64,000 nucleotides of DNA, from NCBI GenBank assembly GCA_033032865.1, contig JAWHQI010000016.1:19083001-19147000 (forward strand). Direction: 5' to 3'. This stretch comes from Dactylorhiza incarnata. Its lineage: Eukaryota; Streptophyta; Magnoliopsida; Asparagales; Orchidaceae. Shown here in pieces: positions 34,262-46,243 of this stretch (within the stretch, counting starts at the first letter, position 1; every line of letters begins with the position of its first letter). Under the pieces are notes generated by a model. The model saw nothing but the letters and a program-made list of their open reading frames with translations, was not told the DNA's origin and did not search any database. The position numbers were made by a program, and so were the translations under genes.

Positions 34262-34868
34262 ATGATTAAAATATAGTGAAGTTTACAACATAAAGACAAT
34301 ATAGAGAGACATGATTACATAGACAAACTAAAGCAAGATACATGGAGTAGAGAGGATGGAAGAAGCGTACAAACATATGGAACCATCCTTGAAGGACTTC
34401 CACTCTCCAAGTCTTCTTCTCATTCTCTTCTTTTCTCCATGGTGTCACAGATCTTTAGAGTTTCCTGGACTTCTGAGGCCGAATCAAACATATGTTCTTC
34501 AAGAGAATTTCATCTATTTATAATGATGAACCAACTTGTGGAGTATTGAATCCACATGCCATGCGCACACAGGCATGTGACACGAGTGTGTGCCATTAAA
34601 AGTTGTGTCTTTTCATCCCTTGAACTACCTCCATATGTTGGGTCACGAATTGATGACTTCCTATGTCGTTTGAATGTGTCCCATCATCATTTAGGTTCAT
34701 TTTATGCACAAAAAGTGTCCTAATTTGCATGTAATTAAATATACCTCCTCTGGCACTCTTAAATAAACATTAAAACACAAATAACATATAAAATGCTGAT
34801 TTTAATCAATTTTCAAGAGATAAACATTGATAAAGCTTAGAATAAAAATGTATAATTGAGTTTCATCA
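34262..34868 (-). repeat. Athila-like 3' LTR (minus strand)
   Basis: On the minus strand it begins TGATGAAACTCAATTATAC right after a polypurine-like AAGTGTGTGGGTATT and ends TATTTTAATCA, i.e. TGAT...ATCA ends like the intact Athila LTR (TGATA...TATCA). It contains GCACACAGGCATGTG-like palindromic words (about 34565). Left boundary inferred. Confidence 0.5.
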
Positions 34869-35167
34869 AATACCCACACACTTAGCTTTTGTCATTCGAA
34901 GACAAAATATGCAATGTATAAGAACTAATTTGGTTTTAATGAAATCCTAGCAAAGTGTTTCATGACTCTCCCCTCTACATACAAGCTGGAACTAGCCTGA
35001 TAAAAACAACACTGTAATATAGGTTGATTGGTAATTTTTGGCTGTGTTGTGAATGAATGAGAATTAATTTAACTACCATCTCTTTGTATTATTAATATAT
35101 ATGTAGTTTGCTCTCAATATCTTACTTTGATTGGATCACATAATACTAATCAATATACAATCTCTAT
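34869..35167 (-). other. Athila-like relic, PPT and 3' internal piece
   Basis: Non-coding. Minus strand holds AAGTGTGTGGGTATT beside the LTR. Ends in TCTAT (35163-35167), the left TSD of TR-GAG2. Confidence 0.5.
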
Positions 35168-36306
35168 TGTTGGAACATAGTCTTCCGCATCTTCTAGGTT
35201 TGAGAATAACAAATCCTATGTGTATTTGATCTTGTGTGTTTAAGTGTGCAGGAAAACAAGTCCATGTGACTCAAGGATAACATAAGAAAATTGCGCCAAA
35301 ATTTGAAGCTAAAATTCCAACATGCCTGTTAGCACTGGCGCTAGCTCTGATTAGAGAAAATTTCAGGAGCAGTTAAAGAAGGTGCTAGCACCAGGCGATA
35401 GCAGCTAACGCAGGCAGTAGCAGCTAGCGCGGGCGGTATCTACTAGTGCAGGCGGTAGCGCAAAGCACAAGAGGAAGGCGTCCGGCTTGCTTAAAATGAA
35501 GGATTCTCACGCGGAGAATATTTCCTAAACCGGGATAGCGTCGGCGGTAGCGATAGCGCAGGTGCTAGCTCCAAGGCTATAAAAAGGTCCCCTTGGATCC
35601 GTCTTCTTCATCCTCTTATGATCCTAAATTCCAGAGCTTCATGCCACAACATATAGAGGAAGATTCAGAGAGAGACTCGCACAAATCCATGAAGGCTTAA
35701 GGAGATCATTGGAGAAGATTTCAACACGCTTCATCGCCGTGATGAAAGACCGCATCAACTACGATCATACTCTGCGGGTCTTCGTCTACTTCTCCAAGAG
35801 ATCCATATATGGAGTTTTTATATTGTTGTTGTTATTTCATTTATCCATCTCTTTTAAATTGTGTAGTAAATTCGCCTCGTGTTGGCGACTAGGTTTGGGT
35901 AGGACTTAGGGCAGAAATTTGCCTCGTATTGGCAACTGGTTCTAGGATGTAGATCTAGGGGGTGCTCGAGGCCATATCTGGGGAAGGATTGGCTAGAGCG
36001 GCTTGAGGCCATATCCGGGGAAGGATTGGCTAGGGTCACCGGTTCGTGGGGATGCGAGTCGGGATAGAAAACAAAAAGAGTTTTTATTATTCGCCTTCGA
36101 TTTCTAGCGTTATAAGAAATCAAGTTTTGTAAACTCTTCTTTCTCATATTAATAAAATGATGTCTCAAGTTTATTTCAATTAATGTGCTTGATTTCTTAT
36201 TTACCTCTCTTATAATTTCATATATAACAAAATATAATATAAGTTTTTAAAACCCTTAATCACCCCCCCCCCACCCACCCCTCTAAGCGCGCCTACTGAT
36301 CCAACA
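35168..36306 (+). repeat. TR-GAG2 5' LTR
   Basis: 1139 bp, TGTTGGAACATAG to GATCCAACA. Related to the TR-GAG1 LTR throughout, with CTAGCGCGGGCGGTA-type units (35333-35560), a TATAAAAAGG box near 35578 and an interrupted C run (36263-36281). Confidence 0.9.
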
Positions 36307-36308
36307 AG

Positions 36309-36322
36309 TGGTATCAGAGAGA
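36309..36322 (+). promoter_or_regulatory. TR-GAG2 primer-binding site (tRNA-Met)
   Basis: TGGTATCAGAGAGA starts two bases after the LTR. It departs from the tRNA-Met complement after TGGTATCAGAG. Confidence 0.8.
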
Positions 36323-36355
36323 GGTTATTCAAAAATCGTCTAACAACCGGGAATA

Positions 36356-37642
36356 ATGGTGTCTCATGATCTCGCTTCAACTAGTGGGGGAAATTTTTAT
36401 GAAGAAGAAAAATCTCTAGCACCACCTTTATTTGAAGGAAGAAATTATAAAGGATGGAAAATATTAATGAAAAATTTTCTTAAAGGTTTAGATGAAAAAG
36501 TTTGTAATATTACAATTGAAAAACCATATAGCGTATTAAATAGAAACGAAATGGTTTTAAATGCAAAATCTATGAATACTCTATTTTGTGCGTTAGATCA
36601 AAAAATTTCCAAACTCATTTATACTTTTCCTACTGCATACGAGATATGGAATTTTCTTGACATAACTTATGATTCTCCATCTACAGATATCGAACATTCA
36701 CAAGAACCAGAGAATATGCAAGCCTGCACAAGTATTCAAGAAAGCTCCTCACATGATGAATCCATTGAATGCACATCTAACATAAGGGAAGATGAAAACT
36801 CATCCATGGAAGAGGAATGCAATAATGATGAAAAAGGAACTTCACGTTCAAACCAGTCCTCATCCACAAGCGATGTAAGGAAATCAAAATGCCTTATTGT
36901 TTGTAATTCAATTTCTACGCTACAATTGCTACAATCTACTAAAGGCAAAATTAAGAAATTAAAAAAGGCTAATTCAAATTTACGTTTAGAAAATAAAAGG
37001 TTAAAGGCTAATGTAGAATCTAGTTGTGATGTGGTTTCTCCATCTTGCTCTTTAATTGATATTTCAAAGCCTTGTTTTGATTGCAATGATATTAAAGAAA
37101 AATTCAAGGATTTTGAAAAAGAACTTTTAATGTCAAAAGAACATAATGAAAATTTGATAAATGAAAATAATATTTTATCTAATAAACTAGAATCATTAAA
37201 ACTATTTGTGCAAAAAATTTCAAGCAATACAAAATGTTTTATTTCTAGTTTATCATCAAACATATGTAAAACCTCTACTAGGATTTTAAAATATATTAAA
37301 CATGCACCTAGTAGAATGTTTAATCATACAAGCATAATTAATTCTAGCCCGCATTATGTATCTCCAAAATTAAATTCAAATGTGCAAAAATTTCCTATGA
37401 AAAATGGTTTCAAAAGTCATCATTATTTTAAGCATAATTTTAATGAATATGGAAATTTGATGCATAATTATAATATTAAATCAAAATATGAATGGAGACC
37501 CAAAATAAAAAATGAAACATTAACTCCACTTGAAAGGATTCATTCATTTTTGTCTCCCAAAAAATTATCAAGCTATATTTAGGTACCCAAAGGAACCGTT
37601 ACACTTGGTTCGCTTTGGATACCTAAATCTCTTATCTACTAG
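36356..37642 (+). pseudogene. gag: TR-GAG2 Gag-like protein, late nonsense codon
   Basis: 408 codons open (36356-37582), collinear with TR-GAG1 Gag. Capsid-like N-domain (PPLFEGRNYKGWKILMKNFLKG, LNAKSMNTLFCALD, YEIWNFLDITYDSPS), acidic/Ser linker, coiled coil (KIKKLKKANSNLRLENKRLK), and a C-terminus with YEWRPKIKNE. A TAG at 37580-37582 stands where TR-GAG1 has the Trp of IWVPKG; the frame then continues ~20 codons to 37642. Whether the truncated protein works is unknown. No zinc knuckle. Divergence from TR-GAG1 is high in the coiled coil and low in the capsid-like part. Confidence 0.8.
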
Positions 37643-37655
37643 TATCATTCATTTG

Positions 37656-37703
37656 CATGAAGTAGAAATAAATCAAGATGAATTACAAATACTCTTCTTC
37701 ATG
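37656..37703 (+). other. Stem-loop after TR-GAG2 gag stop
   Basis: CAUGAAGUAGA pairs with UCUUCUUCAUG with a single U-U mismatch. Homologous to 19408-19456. Confidence 0.6.
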
Positions 37704-37704
37704 A

Positions 37705-39010
37705 TGTGCCTAATGTTCCTTTTTATTTTTTTACTTTGTTTAAGCCATCATGCCATGGTCACCTAATATAATATTTGAAATTTGACATTGTCCCTTAAAA
37801 AGCCTAAATGAAGTTTACAGATCAAATTGAATCAAAAGTAAAAGTAAGGTTTTCATTTATAAATGACCAATCTATTATTATTAAAATCATTGCCTATAAA
37901 TGTCATATAGTATTCATATAAATTGAACTATAAAATTACTATAAGATATTTTAAATTAAATCAAGTTATTAGGCTATTAAGCTCTTTAGCCTTCATCAAC
38001 CAAATTAGAGAAATAACATGATCTAAAAGAAAGATCAAGATCTAAAAGAAAGCTCAATTTTCAATATTTTTTCTTCACATTTATATGAATTATATGATGA
38101 AAATTGATATTATAATTGCATACCATGATTGGTGTATTATGTGTATATTATGATTTATTTCAAGTTTAGACCTTAGAATCATCTTGATATCAATAAGATC
38201 AAATCAAATAGAATTTTCACTTCATTCTAGGTCTATAAACTAAAACACTATCATACTTTGGCATAGTATTAATCTCAAACTTATCATACTAGCATTGTCA
38301 CCTAAAGAATATTAGTATCTATGTTAGATTTTATATGTTTACCAAGATATACATGTTGGGTATTCTTATTTAAGGCATATCCATGTTATTCTTTGCATAA
38401 ACATCATCACATACTAATCGTTTAAATCATGCTTATTTAGCTTATTCAAACTGATATCGTGTGCTTACATTTCCTATCATTTTCAACTTACATTGATAAA
38501 TATATGCCTTAGAAAAATCAAAATGAAGATATAAGAAATTATATATCATATGTTGTTAAGTCATATATGAAATCACTAATGTTTCATGCAATTTGCATGA
38601 TTTAAACATCTCCAAAAATTCTGAAATTTCTGCATGAACCTACTCTTGGGACACTTAATCAAAATCAATAATCAAAATTCCCAAAATCTTGAAAAATAGT
38701 GTACTGTTTACCGCGCTAGCGCTAGCTCGAGTGTCTTATTTTCAGTAATTTTAAAAATTTGAAAAATCCCTAAAAATATGCTATATTATATGTACTACTT
38801 ATTTTTGCATTTCTGTCTTTAATTGATTTTTGAAAAATTAAAATACAAAATTACATAAGCCAAATTACAAAAAAAAAAATCTTACTTCCTTTCTTTGGTT
38901 ATTTGTTTGATTACTATGTCTATATGCAAAATTAAAATACAAGAAATATAAAACAAAAACAAGTATCATAAAATATTTTTTGAACTTAACTTTTCTATTT
39001 ACATGTATCT
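37705..39010 (+). other. TR-GAG2 non-coding region, proximal
   Basis: AT-rich, no usable ORF. Contains CGCGCTAGCGCTAGC near 38711 and A-rich ATTACAAAA words, in the same order as TR-GAG1. Confidence 0.6.
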
Positions 39011-39013
39011 TGC

Positions 39014-39099
39014 GAAAGGGAGATTTAGGCTATCATCCCATCACATCTCCTAGTACCGGGCAAACCCCTCACAGGGTAGACCTCGGGAAGTCCAAGATC
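39014..39099 (+). other. Conserved structured module, copy C
   Basis: Stem GGAGAU (39019-39024)/AUCUCC (39045-39050), then CTAGTACCGGGC, hairpin ACCC-CUCACA-GGGU, and CGGGAAGTCCAAGATC. Compared with copy B both the U-A pair of the stem (to A-U) and the U-A of the second hairpin (to C-G) change on both sides. Confidence 0.65.
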
Positions 39100-39617
39100 A
39101 ATTTTAAGAGTTCAAACTTTAAATCAAAATTATATTTTCAAAAATATCAAAAATACTGTATGGACTTTATTATGAAAATCAAGCATGATTTAATATATTA
39201 TTTAGACCTTCTACAATGTTGCAATTCATCAGTTCAAACTACTTTGAACATTGTTTTTATCATGCTTTGATATATCTACTCATATGTGCACCAATTATAA
39301 TAAAAAGATTGTGTAGAACCAAGCTTAGCATGCCTCTATGTATGAGTAAATGTATTATGATTGATAATGATATTTATTCACTCACTTATTTTGTCAAAGT
39401 CTACATGTGCTTTTAATCTAAGAATGCTTGCTTGTGTATTGTAATTGTACAACGAATTAAATTTGCACAAGTATCTTACATACACTACATTTATTTGCAC
39501 TCTTAAAAATTAAGAAAAGTGGTTGTGCTTTCAAAATTAAATTGGTTTGCAAAACAAGTGTATTCAGAGATCTTTGTACAAAAAAAATCATAAAATAAAT
39601 TGATAAAGATAACTCCG

Positions 39618-39678
39618 CCAAGCACTACTTGAACCTCCTCATAAGTCTTAATAAGCGTTGTGAGGTTTAGCACCTTGG
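39618..39678 (+). other. TR-GAG2 paired stem-loop, unit 1
   Basis: CCAAG/CUUGG outer stem, AACCUC/GAGGUU inner stem, loop with CUCAUAAGUCUUAAUAAG. Confidence 0.6.
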
Positions 39679-39786
39679 AAAGAATAGTAAAGTGTCTTAT
39701 GCAAACCTTCATTTTTACACCACTAATTATTAAGTACACCGGATCACAAAAAATTATATATATTGAAAAATAAAGTGTGTGATTCC

Positions 39787-39847
39787 CCGAGCACTACTTT
39801 GCTCCCAGATAAGTCTTAATGAGCATTGTGTGTGCAAAGCACCTTGG
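39787..39847 (+). other. TR-GAG2 paired stem-loop, unit 2
   Basis: CCGAG/CUUGG outer stem (one G-U pair), UUUGC/GCAAA inner stem, loop with AGAUAAGUCUUAAUGAG. 169 nt after unit 1. Confidence 0.6.
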
Positions 39848-39849
39848 TA

Positions 39850-40436
39850 GTTGTACAGTTTTTCTATGTGCATTGAAGTGTGTGGAAGTAAAATTATTTG
39901 TGTTTTGCTGTGCACTTTACTCTACATATGTCTTGTATTTTTGATTAAAACATTTGTTTACTCTCTTCAAAATACACTTATGTGCACATCATTATCTTCC
40001 ATAACACTTCTTCTCATGAGTATTGGATCCTAATGCTAAAATTCTATACTCTCTTTATATAAAATGCACTAGATAACCTAGCATGCTCTCTACAATGTTT
40101 GGTATGTTTTGAATTTGTGAATCACATTAACATTGTAGTAGTAGTTTCTTTTTGATATCCTTCTTTCATGCTTGGTTACTTCATGGTAATCTTTAAAGAT
40201 TTTCAAAGGAAAATGATTTACAAAAACATCTTTTTCATTTTGGACCTTAACTCATATTTCTTCTTATGAATCGTCATGCCTTGCAAAAAGATGTTTGTTG
40301 TATTTTTATTAGTCTTCCGCAACATTACGTTTACCTTGTATTTTTTTTTTTTGCTTATCTCAAGTCTTCAAACTCCAAATTCTTTTTTCAACCAAATGGT
40401 AGACTTGCTTGGTAAATGTTATATTATTCCTCTTTA
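39850..40436 (+). other. TR-GAG2 non-coding region, distal
   Basis: AT-rich. Aligns with TR-GAG1 21750-22400 (e.g. TGTGCACATCATTATCTTCC, ATGAGTATTGGATCC). No gene. Confidence 0.5.
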
Positions 40437-40547
40437 TGCTAAAAACTCTGATTTATTTCTATGAAAATACTTATGCTCAAAACTTTGATTTATTTCTATG
40501 AAAATACTTATGCTAAAAACTCTGATTTATTTCTATGAAAATTATTA
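40437..40547 (+). repeat. 37-bp tandem repeat, three copies
   Basis: Units begin TGCTAAAAACTCTGATTTAT and continue TTCTATGAAAATACTTA. The words CTCTGATT recur singly in the matching region of TR-GAG1. Confidence 0.75.
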
Positions 40548-40654
40548 TAAAACTCCTTATCATTTCCTTTCCTCTAAAAAGCTCGACCATGCCTTATCTT
40601 ATTATCAAAAATCCTTTTTGTGTCTCTTGCTTCCTTACCCACTTTTGCTAATAA

Positions 40655-40914
40655 CAAAAGGGGGAGAACTAACATGATAAATATTCACCGCTATCAAAAT
40701 GGAAAACTAACATGATTAATTAAGATGATAGCTTACATATTAGGGGAGCATTCACTTAGGGGGAGCATGTATTTAGGGGAGCAATTCTAAATACCAAAAT
40801 CGACAATTATCCAAAGTCATCACTTTCACACACACACACAAGTAGGTTCCATCATGCTTATATATTAATGCTCTGATTTATCATTATTGGATTTGTTATT
40901 ATCAAAAGGGGGAG
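40655..40914 (+). promoter_or_regulatory. Multiple polypurine tracts before TR-GAG2 3' LTR
   Basis: AAAAGGGGGAG at about 40658 and again next to the LTR (about 40904-40914), with AGGGGAGC/AGGGGGAGC words between. Same design as TR-GAG1. Confidence 0.7.
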
Positions 40915-40916
40915 TT

Positions 40917-42049
40917 TGTTGGAACATGGTCTTCCGCATCTCCTAGGTTTGAGAATAACAAATCTTATGTGTATTTGATCTTGTGTGTTTAAGTGTGCAA
41001 GAAAACAAGTCCACATGACTCATGGATAATGTAAGAAAGTTGCGCCAAAATTTGAAGCCAAAATTCCAACATGCCCGCTAGCGCCGGCGCTAGCTCTGAT
41101 TAGAGAAAATTTTGGGAACAGTTATAGAAGGTGCTAGCGCCAGGCGATAGCAGCTAACGCAGGCGGTAGAAGCTAGCGCGGGCAGTATCTACTAGCGTAG
41201 GCGGTAGCGCAAAGCATAAGAGGAAGGCGGTCGGCTTGCTTAAAATGAAGGATTCTCACGCGGAGAATATTTCCTAAACTGGGATAGCGCCGACGGTAGC
41301 GATAGCGCAGACGCTGGCTCCAAGGCTATAAAAATGTCCCCTTGGATCCATCTTATTCATCCTCTTATGATCTTAAATTCCAGAGCTTCGTGCCATAGCA
41401 TATAAAGGAAGATTCGGAGAGAGACTCCCACAAATCCATGAAGGCTTAAGGAGATCATTGGAGAAGATTTCAACACGCTTCATCACCGTGATGAAAGACC
41501 GCATGGACTACGATCATACTCTGCGGGTCTTCGTCTACTTCTCCAAGAGATCCATATAGGGAGTTTTTATATTGTTGTTGTTATTTCATTTATTCATCTC
41601 TTTTAAATCGTGTAGTAAATTCGCCTCGTGTTGGCGACTAGGTCTGGTAGGACTTAGGGCAGAAATTCGCCTCGTGTTGGCAACTAGGTCTAGGGTGTAG
41701 ATCTAGGGGGTGCTCGAGGCCATATCCGTGGAAGGATTGGCTAGAGCGGCTTGAGGACATATCCGGGGAAGGATTGGCTAGGGTCACCGGTTCGTGGGGA
41801 TGCGAGCCAGGATAGAAAACAAAAAGAGTTTTTATTATTCGACTTCGATTTCTAGCATTATAAGAAATCAAGTTTTGTAAACTCTTCTTTCTCATATTAA
41901 TAAAATGATGTCTCAAGTTTATTTAAATTAATGTTCTTGATTTCTTATTTTCCTCTCTTATAATTTCAAATATAACAAAATATAATATAAGTTTTTAAAA
42001 CCCTTATTCACCCCCCCCCCCCCCTCTAAGGGCGCCTACCGATCCAACA
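40917..42049 (+). repeat. TR-GAG2 3' LTR
   Basis: 1133 bp, TGTTGGAACATGG to CCAACA, followed by TSD TCTAT. 14-nt C run 42011-42024. Confidence 0.9.
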
Positions 42050-43085
42050 TCTATTTGATAGTACTACACCTTAATAAATCATACAAATTTCACATATTTA
42101 AGATGTGATGGCAAGAATAAGGATCATAAGGCCTTTTGATAGGTTGTAATATGGCTTAGGTAATAAAGGGTAAGGATAAGACATGTTAGCAATAGTTATC
42201 ACTACTAAACCATGTTGGAGCTTATTCTTAAGAAAGGATCACATTTCCCAACTTAATATATGTATACACCCCCACACTTATTTTTTTATGAGGGGTGTAT
42301 TTTTTTTTATTATTTTCAACTTCTCTCATCATCATTTAGAAAGATATGTCAATATGTATATATATATACACACACACACACACCTTTCATTTTTTTTCTA
42401 TTGTAATATCCTCATCACCCCCATGTAGAAGTGAATCATATGATTTCTAATAGTATTGTCATCATTCCCACATAGAAATGAATCACAGAATTTTTTCTTT
42501 TCTCCATCTTTCTTATATTTTTTTAGAACCTATGCTCTTTAGTAATGATATTTGGGATGGAAAAATTAGGCCTTTGTAATTATATGTGGAGTTACAAAAG
42601 AATAAAGACAATGAGCTCAAAAAGAGGTTAATAGTGGTGAAAATGTGCAGGTTAGGTCCAAAAAGCTCAAACTAAAAATCAAGTGTATGAAGAATTAAGT
42701 TTTAGCACTAGTGAGGAAATCATATATAAAGGACTAACATAACCGTTCTCTTAGTTTTTTTATGATAGAATTACTACATTTTCATTAATTCAACTCTAAG
42801 AGGTAATCAAATTAATAAAAAATTCATAAAACAACTTTTTTTACGTATACGAACTTAGTTATTAGCGTGTCTGTACCAACATAGTCTATCAAATATTGAG
42901 AGAGTACTTTTGCTTGAGATGAGTAGGCTAGCAATCAGTAAACCTTACAAATTTCTTAAATCATAATAATATTTTATCAATTCATAGCAAGAGTAAGTAA
43001 GAAAATACATGAATCTACTTAAGAAATGATTTTATTCTATATGTCATCAAATGAATATTTGTTAAAAATTGGTTAAAATATTGTG
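42050..43085 (-). other. Athila-like relic, 3' non-coding region
   Basis: Continuation of the sequence interrupted by TR-GAG2. AT-rich with no ORF, TA/CA microsatellite at about 42357-42382. Confidence 0.4.
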
Positions 43086-43126
43086 TCCCCTCCCCCACAC
43101 TTAATGGTGACAATGTCCTCATTAAA
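43085..43126 (-). promoter_or_regulatory. Internal polypurine tract of the Athila-like relic
   Basis: On the minus strand: GAGGACATTGTCACC, then AAGTGTGGGGGAGGGGACAC. The intact Athila has the same combination after pol at 57241-57276. Confidence 0.55.
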
Positions 43127-43660
43127 AAGAAGTGTGAGAAGTTCAAATAATATGGAATACTAATAGCAAATAAAAGAAGAGACATATAGCAACATGATAG
43201 ATCATTCAATAGGTGTCCAACTAAAAACAAAATAAAAATTCATGTTCAAATACTAGGTCAACATATAAAGATAATGGAAGTAATGAATGAGAAAGTGATA
43301 AATCACTATGGTGAGCACCGACGTCATGGTCAATGATGCTGAGAAGGATTTATCGGGGGAGCAAATGCCTCATCAAAGCGGTCACATAAATATGCCATAT
43401 AGTCATGTGTCAAGACACTTTCCCTCGAGGGTTATCAAAAATATTATTCTGCGTATGTAGAAAGTTTATCTCATTTTCTTGCATTTTCTGCATCAAATCC
43501 CACATCTATGTTTTGTTCTCCATCACCGTGGACATTTTGGACAAGATACCATCCAGCTAAGAGGAAGCCTGGCTCTTTTTATCCTCCCAAACTCTCGCAT
43601 CGTACGCACCACCAGCGTGAGCGGAGGATTCTCCATAATGATGTGTGGGTTGTGGTGGAG
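43127..43660 (-). other. Athila-like relic, degraded region between ORF and PPT
   Basis: No domain recognised on either strand. The plus-strand frame 43508-43813 is antisense to the ORF-1-like sequence and is not taken as a gene. Confidence 0.35.
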
Positions 43661-43670
43661 GAGTATCCTA

Positions 43671-44676
43671 TCATGGTGGTGAAGGCGACTCGAGTGTGGC
43701 TGGAGCATATCCCTCTATATAATACGGACCGTTATGATCTAGTCTGTGAAAAATATGGCAAGCACATAAAGTGGGTAAGGAAATGGGGACCATTCGAGCA
43801 ACCACCTCCATAGGAGGTAACTGATCGATCAGACCCATCCCCCTGGATATTCTAGAGATGTACGTGGCCACATAAATAACTATTTCCCTACTGTATTCAG
43901 CCTGATGTAGAAAATAATGAAGGAGAAAATTCCCAAGGTTGAGCGGTACACGCTCTTCCATGCTATGATGATATTTCACACCATGACACTAACAACATCC
44001 AAGTTATCGCCACGACCACTGGGGAGGACGTGAGCAATCTGTTGGGCAGGAGAATGTAAGGAGGAGGCCTTGCTCTTCTTGGACCTGTATGTTGTAGGAG
44101 TCTGGATAATCACATCCCAATATGTTGTGGTGGACACCCATGGAGGAAAGGAGGACATCAGGCTAGATTACTCTGGTGTCTGGATGAAGGTAGGGTCGCT
44201 CAGTCCCATAAGATCACTAAACTCCCCAATAGAAATGGTGTAAGTTTGACCAAGTAGACAAAAGGAATAGGTGGTGTTGACCTCGGCCACAACGATGGCA
44301 CGAGCCTGAGCTAGGGTTGTTAAAAACTCGAGTGTGAGCTCTTGATATCACAACTCATCGATCGCAAAAAACCTGCCCCATCCACAAAGACTGGTCAAAA
44401 CTCGAACATCCTCCGTGATATGAAAATGCTCAAGAAGTGCCCAATTTATCATTATGTAGTCCTGAAATCTCTTCTTTCGATGGATCTCAAATCTCTCCAT
44501 CTGATGTCTTTCAGTAAACTGAAGAAGGGTCTCTGCTGGGACTCGCCTAGGTGTAGCAGCTCTGTCCTCACTTCTGTGGGAAGAGGATAAGCACGATCGA
44601 CGTGGTTGATGCTTGATGACCTAGAGGAAGGGGCATGAATTAAATTTCTTTTGGAATTTTGTGTATGTAGATGCAT
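43671..44676 (-). pseudogene. ATHILA ORF-1-like protein, broken
   Basis: Minus-strand pieces in order: 44676-44452 (AYPLPTEVRTELLHL, then ESQQRPFFSLLKDIRWRD), an unlabelled stretch with YTISIGEFSDLMGL (about 44210), 44158-43976 (WVSTTTYWDVIIQ) and 43979-43671 (MEERVPLNLGNFLLHYFLHQ, then YISRISRGMGLI). The order resembles the plant 'ATHILA ORF-1' family (PF03078 type). Function unknown; in Athila elements it is an additional ORF beside gag-pol. At least one stop (near 44340) and one frameshift (near 43978) break it. No pol is found to its right, so the element is deleted or was non-autonomous. Confidence 0.55.
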
Positions 44677-45899
44677 GAAATGATAAAAAAATTGGGAAAA
44701 TTAAAAATTTTTTGCCAAGTCCAAAAAATATTTAAAAAATTATAAACACCAAAAACAAATACAAAAATTAAAATAAAATCACACAAAAATCACAAACACA
44801 CATACACATTTTTTTCAAATATCTATATCATTTTTTTGCAAATAAAATTTTGAAATGATAATACAAGTTCAAACATTAAATAAAAATTAACAAAACAACA
44901 ACACATGCAACTCATGAAAATTTTTGTACATGAAAATATAATTTTTTTGAAAAATTTTGGCATGACCTTTGCAAAAAAATGTAGAAACCACATGAAAATA
45001 TTTTGTAAGAAAACTCGTAAAGATTTCAAAACGTCGAAGAAAAGAAGAAACAATACGAAATTCATGAAGAGAAAATGGAAATTTTGCAAATGAACACTAT
45101 TTGGAATGAAAGTTTTTATTGAGGAATGGGAAATAGATTACCTAGGAATGTAGATTTGAGGGAGAGAAGTTGAAATCTTCCTAAATCACGCAATTTGGTG
45201 AAGAATCGGGCTTGGAATGGCCAAAATGGCATTTTCGGTGATATGGGGGAGGTTTCTCTATTATGGATTTCAACGAAGGTGGATGAGGATGATTACACTT
45301 ATCTGTTATCTTTAAAAAGGATGCACATGTATGGGGCACATAGGCATGTGCCTCGGTCGTGCGCACGTTTAAGTGCACGAATTGAATCCACACATTTCCC
45401 TAAGCTTCTAGCCTAAGATTGGGGTGCACACGCCTAACCCACATGGGCGTGTGTTTCATTCATGTATGCCAAGAAACCTCTAAAATTATTTGAAATTGAT
45501 AAAATGCCCCATTCTGTCATAAACATGATATTAGAAGTTTTGGTAAAATTCAAGATTACTCAACCGAACAACAAATTTCTCCAATCTAATCCTCCTTCAT
45601 TTTAAAATTATATTCTTCCAGAGGTAAAATATTTTTATTATAACTTCCAAATAACTAAAACATAATTTCTTTCTCCTCAAGAATTTTTCACAAATTTGGA
45701 AAAAATACATTTCAAATTCTTCCAAATAAAATATGTTTGTTGAAACATCAAAATGTTGTATATGTGTTTTTTTATAATTAGGGCAATAAATCCAAAAATC
45801 TGATAAACAAAAATCAAAATTATATTAGCCCATATTTTTGAAAAAAAATGAGGGTGGTTTTATCACAGTTTGAGGAAAATGATTTTTAGTAAATATGAC
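44677..45899. other. Degraded non-coding sequence, Athila-like relic
   Basis: AT-rich. The segment about 45310-45460 has GCACATAGGCATGTGC and CACATGGGCGTGTG, the palindromic words of Athila-type LTRs, so it may be a relic 5' LTR. No boundaries can be set. Confidence 0.3.
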
Positions 45900-46243
45900 T
45901 TCAAATGCATATCTATTGAATCTTATCTAGTGTAGATAACCTATATTTGTAAAACACTAATTTAAATATCTTACTAGCATAATCTCTTACTATAGTTAGA
46001 AATAAACGTCTATGCTAGTTATATCATGTCATGTTATGCCAAAAAAATAGAATACTAAAATTTTAAAATTATAATATCCATGTTGTTGATTGCATGAATA
46101 AAAAATTCTAAATGAATTTCAAATCAACAATCTTCAAAATAATTCTAAATCCAAAGATTAATCATGTAATAATACCATAGTTCATATATTGATATTTAAG
46201 GTTCAAATGTTTAGTATGTCCATGATTATCACCTATCTTATGT

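Larger units (their letters stand above)
35168..42049 (+). mobile_element. TR-GAG2: complete gag-only copia retrotransposon (6.9 kb)
   Basis: LTRs 35168-36306 and 40917-42049, tRNA-Met PBS, one gag ORF, ~3.3 kb non-coding, PPT repeats and perfect TSD TCTAT (35163-35167 and 42050-42054). Same family as TR-GAG1, with ordered conservation: gag, post-stop hairpin, palindrome, structured module, paired stem-loops, PPTs. Lacks the ~250-nt block E of TR-GAG1. No pol. Confidence 0.85.

Noticed and set aside
43508..43813. 101-codon plus-strand ORF
   Set aside because: It is antisense to the ATHILA ORF-1-like sequence, whose minus-strand frame has recognisable motifs.
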